From Volutella citrinella (Eukaryota; Ascomycota; Sordariomycetes; Hypocreales; Nectriaceae), in assembly GCA_034401135.1 (NCBI GenBank), contig JAWZSP010000001.1:4960001-5024000 (forward strand): DNA of 64,000 bases, given 5' to 3'. Shown in pieces: positions 24,329 to 34,775 of the stretch. Positions within the stretch are counted from its first letter, which is position 1. Each line of letters starts with the position of its first letter. The notes below the pieces were generated by a model. That model worked only from the letters and a program-made list of their open reading frames with translations, made no database searches and had not been told where the DNA came from. The position numbers and the translations under genes are program-made.

Positions 24329-25924
24329 ATGTCTGCCACCACCAACACCAACCTGGATGCTGCCGTTAATGACGTCGCAAACACTCTGAGCAATACCTCC
24401 ATCAACAAGTCTGCCGATGACAAGACTGCCGCTAACGAGGCCGCCTCGGCCAGCGCTGCTGAGGGCCGCCGCCTTTACATCGGAAACCTGGCTTATGCGA
24501 CAACTGAGGGGGAGTTGAAGGACTTCTTCAAGAGCTATCTTGTGTAGGTCCCTCCTTTTCACATCTTGTTCTGCGCATGGTTCCTCCTCTGCGTGCCATA
24601 CTACCGCCTTTGGTCGATGGAGACACGTGTCGATGCATGTTGCTCAGCATATTACCTGTTGGCGATGACCCATCTCAACCATCATGACGGTACATCGGTC
24701 AGGCATGCATGGCGGTTGCGCAATATCTACAGGCGTTTTATTGTGTCTGCAACACCGCTGTATGCCCATGCGACCAGTGTCACTCACCGAGCAGCTGGCA
24801 GTGGCGAATTAGTACCGAGGGAGCGCTCTGCTAACTGATGGATCAATAGTGAGTCTGTTTCGATCCCTAAGAACCCTCGTACCGACCGACCTGTCGGCTA
24901 CGCCTTCGTCGACCTTTCGACACCCAGCGAGGCCAAGCGCGCTATTGAGGAGCTCTCCGGCAAGGAGATCCTTGAGCGCAAGGTCTCCGTTCAGCCCGCT
25001 CGCAAGCCCGACGCTGCTGGTGAGAAGACTGAAGGTGCTAACGGAGAGGGTTCTGGAGCTGAGGGATCTCGTCGTCGACCTTCGGGACGTGGTCGTGCCC
25101 GCGGCCGTGGTGGCCGTGGTGGCCGCGGAGGTCGTGGTGGCCGTGCTGTGAGTCAAGCGAGCTGCAAGTGATACTTTGGCTGTGTGCTAACAAAATTTAT
25201 CAGGATGGCTCTGGAGAGAAGGAGGGTGATGTCGCTGAGGCGGCCGCTGCTCCTGCTGAGGAGGCCGTTGCTCCTGCCACCACTGAGGTTCAGCCGTTGG
25301 CCGATATCACGAACAAGAACATCACTGACGAGGACGACAAGAAGACTCAATCTCGCCCCCAGCGTGAGCGCCGTGAGCGTGGTCCCCCCGCTGATGGAAT
25401 TCCTTCCAAGACCAAGGTCATGGTTGCCAACCTGCCTTATGACCTGACCGAGGAGAAGGTTAGCTTTGCCACTTTTCTTGAGCGCTCATCGATTCGCTAA
25501 CATGTCCAAACTCCAGCTCATTGAGCTTTTCAAGGTTTACGAGCCCTCCTCCGCCAAGATCGCTCTCCGACCGATTCCTCGATTTATGATCAAGAAGCTT
25601 CAGGCCCGGGGCGAGGCGCGCAAGGGACGTGGCTTTGGCTTCGTCACTCTTGCTTCCGAAGAGCTCCAGCAGAAGGCCGTCGCCGAGATGAACGGCAAGG
25701 AGATTGAGGGCCGTGAGATCGCCGTCAAGGTTGCCATCGACAGCCCCGACAAGACGGATGAGGATGCCAACGCCCCTGAGGGTGAGAGCAACGGCGAACA
25801 GGAGGCCAAGGCCCCGGCCGCTGATGCCACTCCCGCCGCAAAGGAGGCTAAGGCCCCGGCCGCTGCTGCTGCCGCGCCTGCTGCTGCCGCTCCCACTACC
25901 ACCACCACTACCACCACCGCCTAA
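24329..25924 (+). CDS. RRM-RGG-RRM RNA-binding protein (Sbp1-like)
   Basis: Exons 24329-24543, 24850-25147, 25204-25458 and 25517-25924 encode 391 aa. RRM1 (RNP2 RLYIGNLAY; RNP1 GYAFVDL) is interrupted by a 306-bp intron. An Arg/Gly block (about 150-170, RGRGGRGGRGGRGGRA) follows, then an acidic/Ala linker and RRM2 (RNP2 VMVANLPYDL; RNP1 GRGFGFVTL). The tail is Ala/Pro/Thr-rich and ends in a run of Thr. The RRM-RGG-RRM order is that of yeast Sbp1, a translational repressor and mRNP protein that binds eIF4G through its RGG part. A similar role in cytoplasmic mRNA control is inference. If the first intron is kept, the reading frame stops two bases into it, so regulation by splicing and nonsense decay is possible. 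Confidence 0.88.
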
Positions 25925-27259
25925 GTGCTAGGCGGCATGTTTCACAAGGCAAGATGTCTGCCTGAACGAGCACTCTTACGATATGGCATGCGATTTCGAC
26001 GATTTCTCTTACGGTAGATGCTTGCTACACGATGCAAAGAACAAACGAGGCGGTGCACCTTACCTAGACCCGAGAAGAAGTATCTCCTGTCAGATGTTTC
26101 AGCTCGATAGATCTGGGGGTGTTCCATTTTGACAGCCTGGTCAGCTTCTCAAAAACAAACTAATATCTCCATAATCGGGAAACAAAACTCGCAAGCCCCT
26201 TCTTATATGTATTTGTATCACACTTTTCTCCGTCACCATCCTGCTGGGTTGTACATTAGCTTTAGCTGGAAGCGGTTGGGAAAGAGAAAAGTTAGGCGCA
26301 ATGAATAAACACGGGCTTTTGGGTGCGAGCACAGGTGCCAGTGTGTTCTGCCGCGTGACTGGCTGTGTTGTAGAATCCGTGTGCATGTGCCAAGGCTGAG
26401 ATATTAATGATGTCGGCGTTGTCTCAGTCCAGGGTTGATCGTACTGTAGTCTTGGGAGGTGAGGTGTGATGAGCGGGGCATGACATAGCAGATGACGGAT
26501 CCAAGGGTTGGAAATCTGCTATACGGTCTTTCTCATGGACATCTCCTGATACCTCGCCGACACAGCTGGGCTTAAAGCACTAACCGGGCTCGTTTTGTCT
26601 TGGTTGCCCCTTTGGTGCCAACCCGGGGCTCAGGAGGAGTGCTAGTTGGACTATGTGAGAGGCATGCAAATGGAGTCCCATAAATTAGTACTACTGCATG
26701 GCTACCGACCTACCCAACCTCTTCTTCTTCAGGTGATGCCCCATATGATGCTAGCTTCTGATCGTAGTGTAAATGAGCATCGAGTCCTGCCGGTTCAAGT
26801 ATCGAGGCTCTGACATGAATGGGCTATAAAGAATATGGATAGGATTGGATGATCATTGCGTAATTACCTTATGGGGTTCAGGTTGGCGGTTGAGGTGAGG
26901 TGGGTTGCCACAGGCCGTTGCTTGATTCATTGCCCCGCCGACCCCCGGGCCCCTTATTGGCACCCGACAGCACACCTGGCCCAACGTTGTGGCAGTCTGG
27001 CACGGCGGCTAGGTGGTGGCGTGGGCGGGCAACAGGGGCAACGGACACGAGAAGTCGAGCCTAATATTAATTATTAGCGTCTCGCCCAGCGCATCGTCTC
27101 CCTGCAGCAAGCAGCCACCTCCCGATTGACCTCAAGCACCGTCGCAGGGCCACGACGCTCAACCACTCGCACCACAACCTACAAACCGACATAGACGGAC
27201 ACCACCACCTCCTCCCACCCCATTCTCGGCCTCCTCCATCGCAGACAGATCCCGCCACC
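25925..27259. other. Intergenic
   Basis: 3' flank of the RRM gene and promoter of the ArfGAP gene. No open frame over 110 codons and no RNA gene were recognised. The last 200 bases (C/A-rich, ending CGCCACCATGG) form the ArfGAP leader. Confidence 0.5.
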
Positions 27260-28496
27260 ATGGCCTCCAAGGGCATGTGGGAAGTCGACCCGGAAACCCG
27301 CTCCAAGGTCGGTGACGCGCAGGCCGCCGCTTTCCTCGTGGCGTCGCACGTGCTAACATGTTGTCGCAGCTGGCTGCCTTGCAAAAGGAGTCTGGGAACG
27401 GAGTCTGCTGCGACTGCGGTGCGCCCTCACCACAATGGGCCTCGCCCAAGTTTGGCATCTTCATCTGCCTGTCCTGCGCCGGCGTGCACCGCGGCCTCGG
27501 CGTGCACATCTCCTTCGTCCGCAGCGTATCCATGGACGCCTTCAAGTCGGGCGAGATCGAGCGGATGCGACTCGGCGGAAACCAAGGGTGGAGGAAGTTC
27601 TTTGAGGAGCACGAAGACACACAGATGCGAGGCATCACCTGGGAGGACTCGACCATCGCCGAGCGATACAGCGGCGACGTCGGCGAGGAATGGAAGGAGA
27701 GGCTGAGCTGCAAGGTCGAGGGCCGCGACTTCGTGCCCGGCGCCAAGAAGCCCACGCCCGCCCCCAAGCCAGTGTCGAGGACGAACACGCCGCTGAGCGG
27801 CACCGCTTCGCGAAACGAGAGCTCTGCGCAGGGTGGTGGCAAGGTCAAGGTCGACGACCAGTACTTTGCCAAGCTGGGAGCTGACAATGCTTCCCGGCCG
27901 GACAACCTGCCGCCCAGCCAGGGAGGCAAGTATGCCGGCTTTGGGAGCAGCCCGATGCCGAGCCAGAATGACCAGCAGGCCATGCCCAATTTCGAAGACA
28001 TGCAGAAGGACACCGTGGCCGCCTTGACCAAGGGATTCGGCTGGTTCACGTCGACCGTCTCCAAGACTGCCAAGACTGTGAATGATGGTTATATCCAGCC
28101 CACGGCGAAACAGGTACATCTACACCCCCTAGTCGACTCTCCACTATCCGCACCCTCTGTATCCTACTCATACTAACGTCACTCTCTCCCCAGTTCGCCG
28201 AAGGCGATTTCGCCAAGCAGGCACAGCTGACGGCCGCTTCATTAGCCAAGCAGGCCCAGGCAGCCGGAAAAAACGCACAGGATGGCTTCAACCGATTTGT
28301 CGAGGGCCCCGAGCACACCAAGAGAGACGGCCCCATCGACGAGTCCAAGAAGGGCTTCTGGGATGACTTCTCCAGCCTGGCCGATCAGCGTCAGCCTGCC
28401 AACTCGGCCATCGGCACGAGCGCCATGGGCAGCGGGAAGAAGAGCTCCGGGCCTGCGCCGCCAGCACAGAAGAAAGACGACGACTGGGACTGGTGA
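27260..28496 (+). CDS. ArfGAP, Gcs1 type
   Basis: Three exons (27260-27307, 27370-28113, 28194-28496; introns 62 and 80 bp) give 364 aa. The ArfGAP zinc finger is near the start: CCDCG...CLSC fits C-x2-C-x16-C-x2-C. The segment [19 protein letters not shown] carries the conserved Arg expected as catalytic finger. The remainder is Ser/Gly/Pro-rich, with amphipathic-looking stretches ([18 protein letters not shown]) of the kind that sense curved membranes, and ends in DDDWDW, a short acidic/Trp motif as found at the ends of coat-binding ArfGAPs. Family members stimulate GTP hydrolysis on Arf1 at the Golgi and endosomes. The start ATG sits in a near-ideal context (CGCCACCATGG). Confidence 0.92.
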
Positions 28497-29138
28497 GCTT
28501 GGCTGGGCCAGCGGCGAGAGATAAGTTGCGTGCCAGTTGGTAACATGTAATTAAGAGCTGGGGAGTCGGAGTACGGGCGCACATTGGTGGGAGCCTCGAG
28601 CCTACCTGATTAGGAGGGATCGTACATTTCTCGTTGCTCGTAGTAGCGATACTGATACTGTTAGCTTACTTATCTTTGCGCTTCTCTCCAGCTTTGATCT
28701 GCATTGCCTGCATGTGCTCCTCGGGGATGAGCTTGGCCGGACAGGGTCCATCAACAGTTCGTTCGAGGATGTGGTTGATGATGCCCCATATTTACCAAAG
28801 CGCCAGAAGAAGCCGATTCTGACCTCCAAATGCTAATTATTTCAAGCGGATCAATTGCGCGGCTCGGCGTCTACTCGATGGAGCTTCCCCAAATTTCGGG
28901 CAACGGCTCCATCTTGCCGGCCGATGCCCGGCCTGCTTCGGTGCCGCAGGCCTTGAACCGAAGTTCTTAGTTGTCCGGGCGGTCACGTGCACAGCGGCCG
29001 AGGTCCTCCGGCCCTAGCCGGTACCGCTCCCGAGCTTTACCATGACGGCGGCCAAATAGATTAGTAGCTGGAGCTGCCCTCGCCGACACCACCCCTCGTC
29101 GACATTTCTCCAGCCAACATTGCGCCCCAGAACCAACC
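28497..29138. other. Intergenic
   Basis: 640 bases holding the ArfGAP 3' flank and the leader of the ETF-beta gene. No gene is seen. Confidence 0.5.
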
Positions 29139-30147
29139 ATGTCGGCACTTCGAATTCTTGTCCCCGTGAAGCGGGTAATTGACTATGCGGTACGAAATCC
29201 GAATTGGGGAAGACAAGGCCTCTCCCGGGGAATCCTGCTAATCCATTGATGCCGCAACTGCAGGTCAAGCCCCGAGTCAACAAGGCCCAGACGGGCGTCG
29301 AGACGGCCGGAGTCAAGCACTCGATGAACCCCTTCGATGAGCTCTCCGTCGAGGAGTCGGTGCGTATCCGCGAGAAGAAGCGCGCCCCCGGCGGCGTCGA
29401 GGACATCTGCGTCATCTCCGCCGGCCCCCCCAAGGCCCAGGACGTGCTGCGAACCGCCATGGCCATGGGTGCCGACCGCGGCATCCACGTGGAGCTCAAG
29501 GACGGCGAGGAGCTGGAGCCCCTTACGGTGGCCAAGATGCTCAAGGCGGCGGCGGAGCAGCAGAAGAGCAACCTGGTGGTGCTGGGCAAGCAGAGCATCG
29601 ACGACGACGCCGGCCAGACGGGCCAGATGCTGGCCGGCCTGCTGGGCTGGCCCCAGGCGACCCAGGCGAGCAAGGTCGAGTTCGGCGAGGGCGACACCGT
29701 CACCGTGACCAAGGAGGTGGACGGCGGCGTGGAGACAGTGCGCGCCAAGCTCCCCATGGTGGTGACGACGGACCTGCGACTCAACGAGCCCCGATACGCC
29801 AGCCTGCCCAACATCATGAAGGCCAAGAAGAAGAAGATTGAGAAGGTGAAGCTCGGCGACTTTGGCCTGGAGAATGAGAAGCGCGTCAAGGTGCTCAAGG
29901 TGACGGGTAAGTCCCCTATTCACGAAAGAAGAAAAGGGCTCATGACCGGTTGGCGGCGTTGCATCACTCATGCGAAGCAAATTGTCGGTGCAAGCCATTC
30001 CTCTTCCGCGCAGAACCCCAAGATGCAAAATGCCGGTTGAATTGATGCTAACTCATGGTCACAGAGCCCCCGACCCGACAGGGTGGCGGCAAGGTCGAGG
30101 ATGTAGGAGGTCTGGTCAGCAAGCTCAAGGAGCTGGGTGCTCTGTAA
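29139..30147 (+). CDS. Electron transfer flavoprotein beta subunit
   Basis: Exons 29139-29189, 29264-29906 and 30065-30147 (introns 74 and 158 bp) encode 258 aa, close to the roughly 255 aa of the family. It begins [19 protein letters not shown], the usual first strand. It includes [18 protein letters not shown], the AMP/FAD-side segments [20 protein letters not shown], and the recognition-loop region [20 protein letters not shown]. It ends [10 protein letters not shown]. With the alpha subunit it forms the mitochondrial matrix ETF that carries electrons from acyl-CoA and other dehydrogenases to ETF-ubiquinone oxidoreductase. No cleavable presequence is obvious, as is common for this subunit. 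Confidence 0.95.
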
Positions 30148-32280
30148 AAAGTCCAGGTCGGCAGGAGTAGCGATGACTGGGAGTCTTTATTACGTTGAAT
30201 GAAATAGAAATTCCACCTTGATGTCGAACCCCTCGTGGCGGCTAAGTGTCTGCGCCATGTCATGATCCACGATAGTATCGCGTCCATCCAATGCTCTGCG
30301 GCAGCACGAAGAGAGTAGCATGCGTGAGATGTCTCTTTAACGAAGCCTTCGTTGACTTGAATTGACTTGTCAACGCACTACAATGGCCCAATTGCATTGC
30401 TATTGCTTGGCTGTAGTATTTGCATCTCATTTCCTCGGCCGAGACGATGGCTCCATGATCCGGCTGCTATGATAAGGAGGGATCTTATCGGCTAAGGCCA
30501 AAGGACTCGTGCAGTGGTCCTGCGTCTGAGATTGGATGTGTGTTGAGATTCTGGCTGTACTGGTTGTTGGTCGGGGCAACCCGTGTGATAATTCCTGGAC
30601 CGAATCATCGGCTACTCGACCAAATCTCGGCTACTTGACCCCAAAGCCTTGGCTATGGTGTCTCTCGTCTGCACTTATAATGCTACCTCCCCACCCAAAT
30701 CGATCGGGTCGATTAAATCCGTCCTCCGTTAGTTACTGCACGTAGCCTACTACGTATGCTGCTCGCGTGAGCTTGCATCATTGCACCTGCACAATGCTGG
30801 GATAGAGGTGGCATTGCGCTCGGCACTGATCTTCGCACCATGACGCACCCAGGCCGGCAGTGATTGGAAAGTGATTGGAACGAGATAAGGACGGACTTGT
30901 CTTATCATCACCGCCCCCAGCCGACGATAAGGTGTCGAGGAGCAAACCAGTTTCTGGCGGTGTTACTAACACGACGCATGGACACACTAGATTGTCTAGA
31001 CCCATGCCACCTGGACGGCCCGGTGCTTGGAAGCGGTGATGGTTTGTGGGAGGACAGGGGTCTCTCTGGGGCACGCCCTTTGCAGTGCCGTCTTGGACAT
31101 GAAAGACAGCAAGTCCGTGTCGTTGCATTCTGATTCTTTGTCGCAATGCAGCATCGTGCTCGTTGGGTAGTAATCGAGATCTCGAGACAAGCCATCTCAG
31201 TCGGGCGCGCCCTCCTTGTGACGCATGGTCTTGTCGTGGTGGCTGGCCCGCCTGTTTCCGGTGCCGCCGGCTGCTTCCTCCGGACAGCGACTCCATTCCC
31301 ATCCCCACATGCTCCTCCCAAGTTCCCAACAGTCCTGGGACTCTGGCCCCCCATCTGTGCCTACGCTCAGCTGCGCCAGTGCGGCTTGACCGAGCAAGGG
31401 CCCGCTAGTTCCTTGCTGCTGGCGGACCCCTGACAGCTGCGGCAATGGGGCACGAGACGTAATGAACAACCCGTATTACGGACAAGGCGGTGCTGCTGAA
31501 AGCCATGGAACTGCATCCATCCCTTCAGCTCTGAGGTTTCGAGTCTTGACGACCACATGTTTTGTTGCCAGCCGAGGCGTGGACGAGAAAGGCAGAGTTG
31601 ATTGATAATGCATGACCGCCCTTGCGAGAGTTTGCCCTACTATCTGTACCGTCTCTCTTTACCGCTAGGCGTTGGCAATCCACCAACCAGACGGCGGTGT
31701 CGCATCTGCCGTCACTGATGGTCGTGGTCATTTGCTGGGTTAACGATATCGGAGGGCAGAGGGCGCCAAGCCCCAAGCGGACAAGAGTCGAGCGAGCGAC
31801 GGATCGGTGCGGCAGAAAAAAAAAACTCTAAGCCGCGACCCTGGAAGTGGAAGGGCGTGGCACCAATGAATAGCGCGCTGTTGGCAAAGCGGTAGCCTGC
31901 ACATGGGCGCCCTGGCGCACCGGGCCTGGCTCCAGCGAGGGCTCCGCTGCAGGCTCTGCTTTCGCTGGGTCGCCTGGGCGGTAGGCTGGCGCAGCGGCGG
32001 CAGCAGCAGCGGCAACGGGGGCCAAGGTGACTCCCCCCCCTCCACATCGCCAGGGCCCGCCCGCGCCCGCCAGTGGGAAGCAGCCCTCTCTTTTTCTTCT
32101 GCCCCTCGCCCGCCGAACCTGGACCTTTGACTTTTCCCTTCTCCTCCAAATTTCTGTCAGAGAAATCCTCGCCCTGCCAAACCCGCCCCCAGCTACCGTC
32201 CACGCTTTTCAGCACCGCTCCCATAGGCTTTTATCTGCCATCTCCCTCTTGACAGCTGAGCTTGTCTCAATCCGCCCTTG
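30148..32280. other. Intergenic and CPA1 promoter
   Basis: 3' flank of ETF-beta followed by about 1.5 kb with no supported gene. The last 200 bases (from about 32088) are C/T-rich (CTCTCTTTTTCTTCTG, CTTTGACTTTTCCC) and lead directly into the attenuator uORF, so transcription of CPA1 probably begins here. Confidence 0.5.
32028..32033 (+). promoter_or_regulatory. Possible Gcn4/CPC1 element (TGACTC)
   Basis: The core TGACTC recognised by Gcn4-type bZIP activators of amino acid synthesis lies 248 bases before the uORF start, a sensible promoter position for CPA1. A six-base match alone is weak evidence; two further copies near 32531 and 32578 fall inside the leader introns. Confidence 0.35.
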
Positions 32281-32682
32281 ATGAACGGGCGCCATTCCGT
32301 CTTCACCTCGCAGGTACGTTGACTCTTGTCTGCCGCGGTCGTGTGCCTCACGTTGTCGCCGTTCTGAGTGCGCGACCCCACCATCCACACCTCAACTCAC
32401 CCACTTCCATCATCACTCCAAGCCTCCCGTCGCTCCAATCCGAGGTTGGGCGGTGCTGAGAATAACCCATATTGCCATCATTGCATTTTCCCATCACCTT
32501 CCCGTCCTTGGCCACTCAATTGGTCTCGTACTGACTCGTCTCGTGCAGGATTATCTCTCTGGTACGTGCGGTCCCTTGACTCACCGCTCCACCACCCCAA
32601 CATCCACAACACCCCCAGACGGACTAACAATAGCTAACCATGATGCATTGCAGACCACTTGTGGAGGTCCCTTCAGTGCTAA
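32281..32682 (+). CDS. Arginine attenuator peptide uORF (spliced, 24 codons)
   Basis: Upstream reading frame in the CPA1 leader, made of three exons: 32281-32313 (MNGRHSVFTSQ), 32549-32561 (DYLS plus one base) and 32654-32682 (completing D16, then HLWRSLQC and stop). Introns are 235 and 92 bp, both with GTACGT donors. The 24-residue product matches the fungal arginine attenuator peptide family known from Neurospora arg-2 and yeast CPA1, where the nascent peptide stalls the ribosome when arginine is high and so lowers translation of the next frame. The Asp at position 12, required in Neurospora, is present and is the first codon of the 13-nt middle exon. The stop is 90 bases before the main ATG with no ATG between. 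Confidence 0.93.
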
Positions 32683-32772
32683 AACCCCGTTTACAAACTC
32701 TCGATCCAAACTAGCAACCACCAACTACACCCTTTAACCTAAACCACCCCTTCAACCTATCCAACAAACAAA

Positions 32773-34208
32773 ATGTTCTCCCGACTGGCAACCAGCTTTG
32801 CCAAATCCGCGGCTAAGCCCGCGTCGGCTCATGGCCGAACTGCCATGCAGGTTCGATACCTGTCTGAGCAAGCTATTTCTGGCAGCAAGGGCCGCAAGAT
32901 GCCCTCTACCGCTTCCAAGGCTACCACCCCTGTCGCTTCCATGCCAGCTACCTTCACCATTCGTGTAAGTGTACTCTCACCACCACACACCTATGAGACA
33001 ACCCCTTTCTGACAAGTTCGCTTCAGGATGGTCCCGTTTTCCAGGGCCAGGCCTTCGGTGCCAAGTGCAACATCTCCGGCGAGGCCGTCTTCACCACCTC
33101 CCTGGTTGGCTACCCCGAGTCTATGACCGACCCATCGTACCGAGGCCAGATCCTGGTCTTCACCCAGCCTCTCATTGGCAACTACGGTGTGCCCTCGAGC
33201 GAACGAGACGAGTTCAAGCTCCTCAAGTACTTTGAGTCTCCCCATGTCCAGTGTGCCGGTGTCGTCGTCTCCGATGTCGCCGTCAACTACAGCCACTGGA
33301 CCGCCGTTGAGAGCCTTGGCGAGTGGTGTGCCCGTGAGGGCGTCCCCGCCATCTCTGGCGTCGACACCCGTGCCATCGTCACCTTCCTCCGAGAGCAGGG
33401 TTCCTCCCTTGCTAGGATCACTATTGGTGACGAGTATGACGCTGATCAGGACGAGGGCTTCATCGACCCCGGCCAGATCAACCTCGTCAAGCGCGTCAGC
33501 ACCAAGGCTCCCTTTGTTGTCGAGTCCCCCGGCGCCTCGCTTCACGTCGCCCTCATTGACTGCGGTGTCAAGGAGAACATCCTGCGAAGCCTGGTCAGCC
33601 GAGGTGCTTCCGTCACCGTCTTCCCTTATGACTACCCCATCCACAAGGTCGCTCAGCACTACGATGGCGTTTTCATCTCCAACGGCCCCGGTGACCCCAC
33701 CCACTGTCAGGAGACTGTTTACAACCTCGCCCGCCTGATGGAGACTTCTTCCATCCCCATCATGGGCATCTGCCTCGGCCACCAGCTTCTCGCCCTGGCC
33801 GCCGGTGCTCGCACCATCAAGCTCAAGTACGGCAACCGAGCTCACAACATTCCTGCTCTCGACTTGACCACCGGTCGCTGCCACATCACCAGCCAGAACC
33901 ACGGTTACGCCATCGACGCCAGCACCCTCCCCAGTGACTTCATGGAGTACTTCGTCAACCTGAATGACGGCAGCAACGAGGGCATGATGCACAAGACCCG
34001 CCCCATCTTCTCCACTCAGTTCCACCCGGAGGCCAAGGGCGGCCCTATGGATAGCGCCTACCTCTTCGACAAGTACCTGCAGCAGGTCCAGCTTGCCAAG
34101 AGCAACCAGGTCGTCTACAAGGACAACCGCCCCAGCCAGCTGATGCTTGATATCCTCAGCAAGGAGCGTGTCGGTGTTGAGCCCGCTCCTCTGGCTTCCT
34201 ACGCCTAA
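32773..34208 (+). CDS. cpa1: Carbamoyl-phosphate synthase, arginine-specific small (glutaminase) subunit
   Basis: Two exons (32773-32964, 33027-34208; intron 62 bp) encode 457 aa (Neurospora ARG2 is about 450). The N-terminus is rich in Arg, Ser and Ala without acidic residues ([15 protein letters not shown]), a mitochondrial presequence. The CPSase small-chain N-domain ([27 protein letters not shown]) precedes a class I glutamine amidotransferase domain with SNGPGDP, the nucleophile Cys in [14 protein letters not shown] and the His/Glu pair in TQFHPEA. It supplies ammonia from glutamine to the large subunit for carbamoyl phosphate in arginine synthesis. Translation is expected to be arginine-regulated through the uORF just upstream. 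Called arg-2 in Neurospora. Confidence 0.96.
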
Positions 34209-34775
34209 GCGTCCTGGGAAAGGTGTGAATTTGGAGTCAACTAGGGGTTTGTTTTTTGGCCTTGGTTTTCAGCTGTTTGTGAACTTTGCTCTAGGGTTTG
34301 GAAGGAAGACACAACAAATTGACAAGATATCAATGAATACAATCACTTCAAATTGTGATCCTTGGGTCAACTTGGCTTTGTGAATTGTGATTCTTGGTGA
34401 AACTGTGTGTCTCATTATTTGATGTAATTAAGTGCATGAGGAATCCATGCATTTTCTCATTCCTTGTCATTCATATGACCATGCCCAATTGCCGCTTGGG
34501 CTCAGCTGGCTGATTTAGAGAGACATCCTCGTATGTCTAAGTGCTGAGCTAGCTCATGGGTCTATTTTGTTTTAGAAAATGTTGTCTTTGTCCCAACCCG
34601 CTCCCAATTCCTCGTTCCGTCGTGCGTCCAGCTCTGTCAGTTAGCTAGGTGATTGTTGGTCCGGCTTGTTTCTGCAGCCTTCCCCAGTAGTTCCATTCTT
34701 TTTGGTGCGAGCGAGGCGTGTTGACTTTCGTAACCGACTCTGCGTCACTCGGGGCAGGATGGATAGAGAGCCTAC
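34209..34775. other. Short intergenic between convergent genes
   Basis: 3' ends of CPA1 (+) and the SAP-RRM gene (-). T/G-rich stretches follow the CPA1 stop. No gene is seen. Confidence 0.5.

Noticed and set aside
27427..28119. 230-codon open frame on - opposite the ArfGAP gene
   Set aside because: Antisense to the zinc finger exon, no domain.
32846..32860. CAGGTTCGATACCTG, which looks like a tRNA T-arm
   Set aside because: It lies inside the CPA1 coding exon (MQVRYL), and no acceptor or D-arm partner is nearby.
32991..34025. 344-codon open frame on - opposite CPA1
   Set aside because: Shadow of the CPA1 exon. Composition (Val/Asp/Gly/Leu) reflects reversed codons with C or T in the third place.
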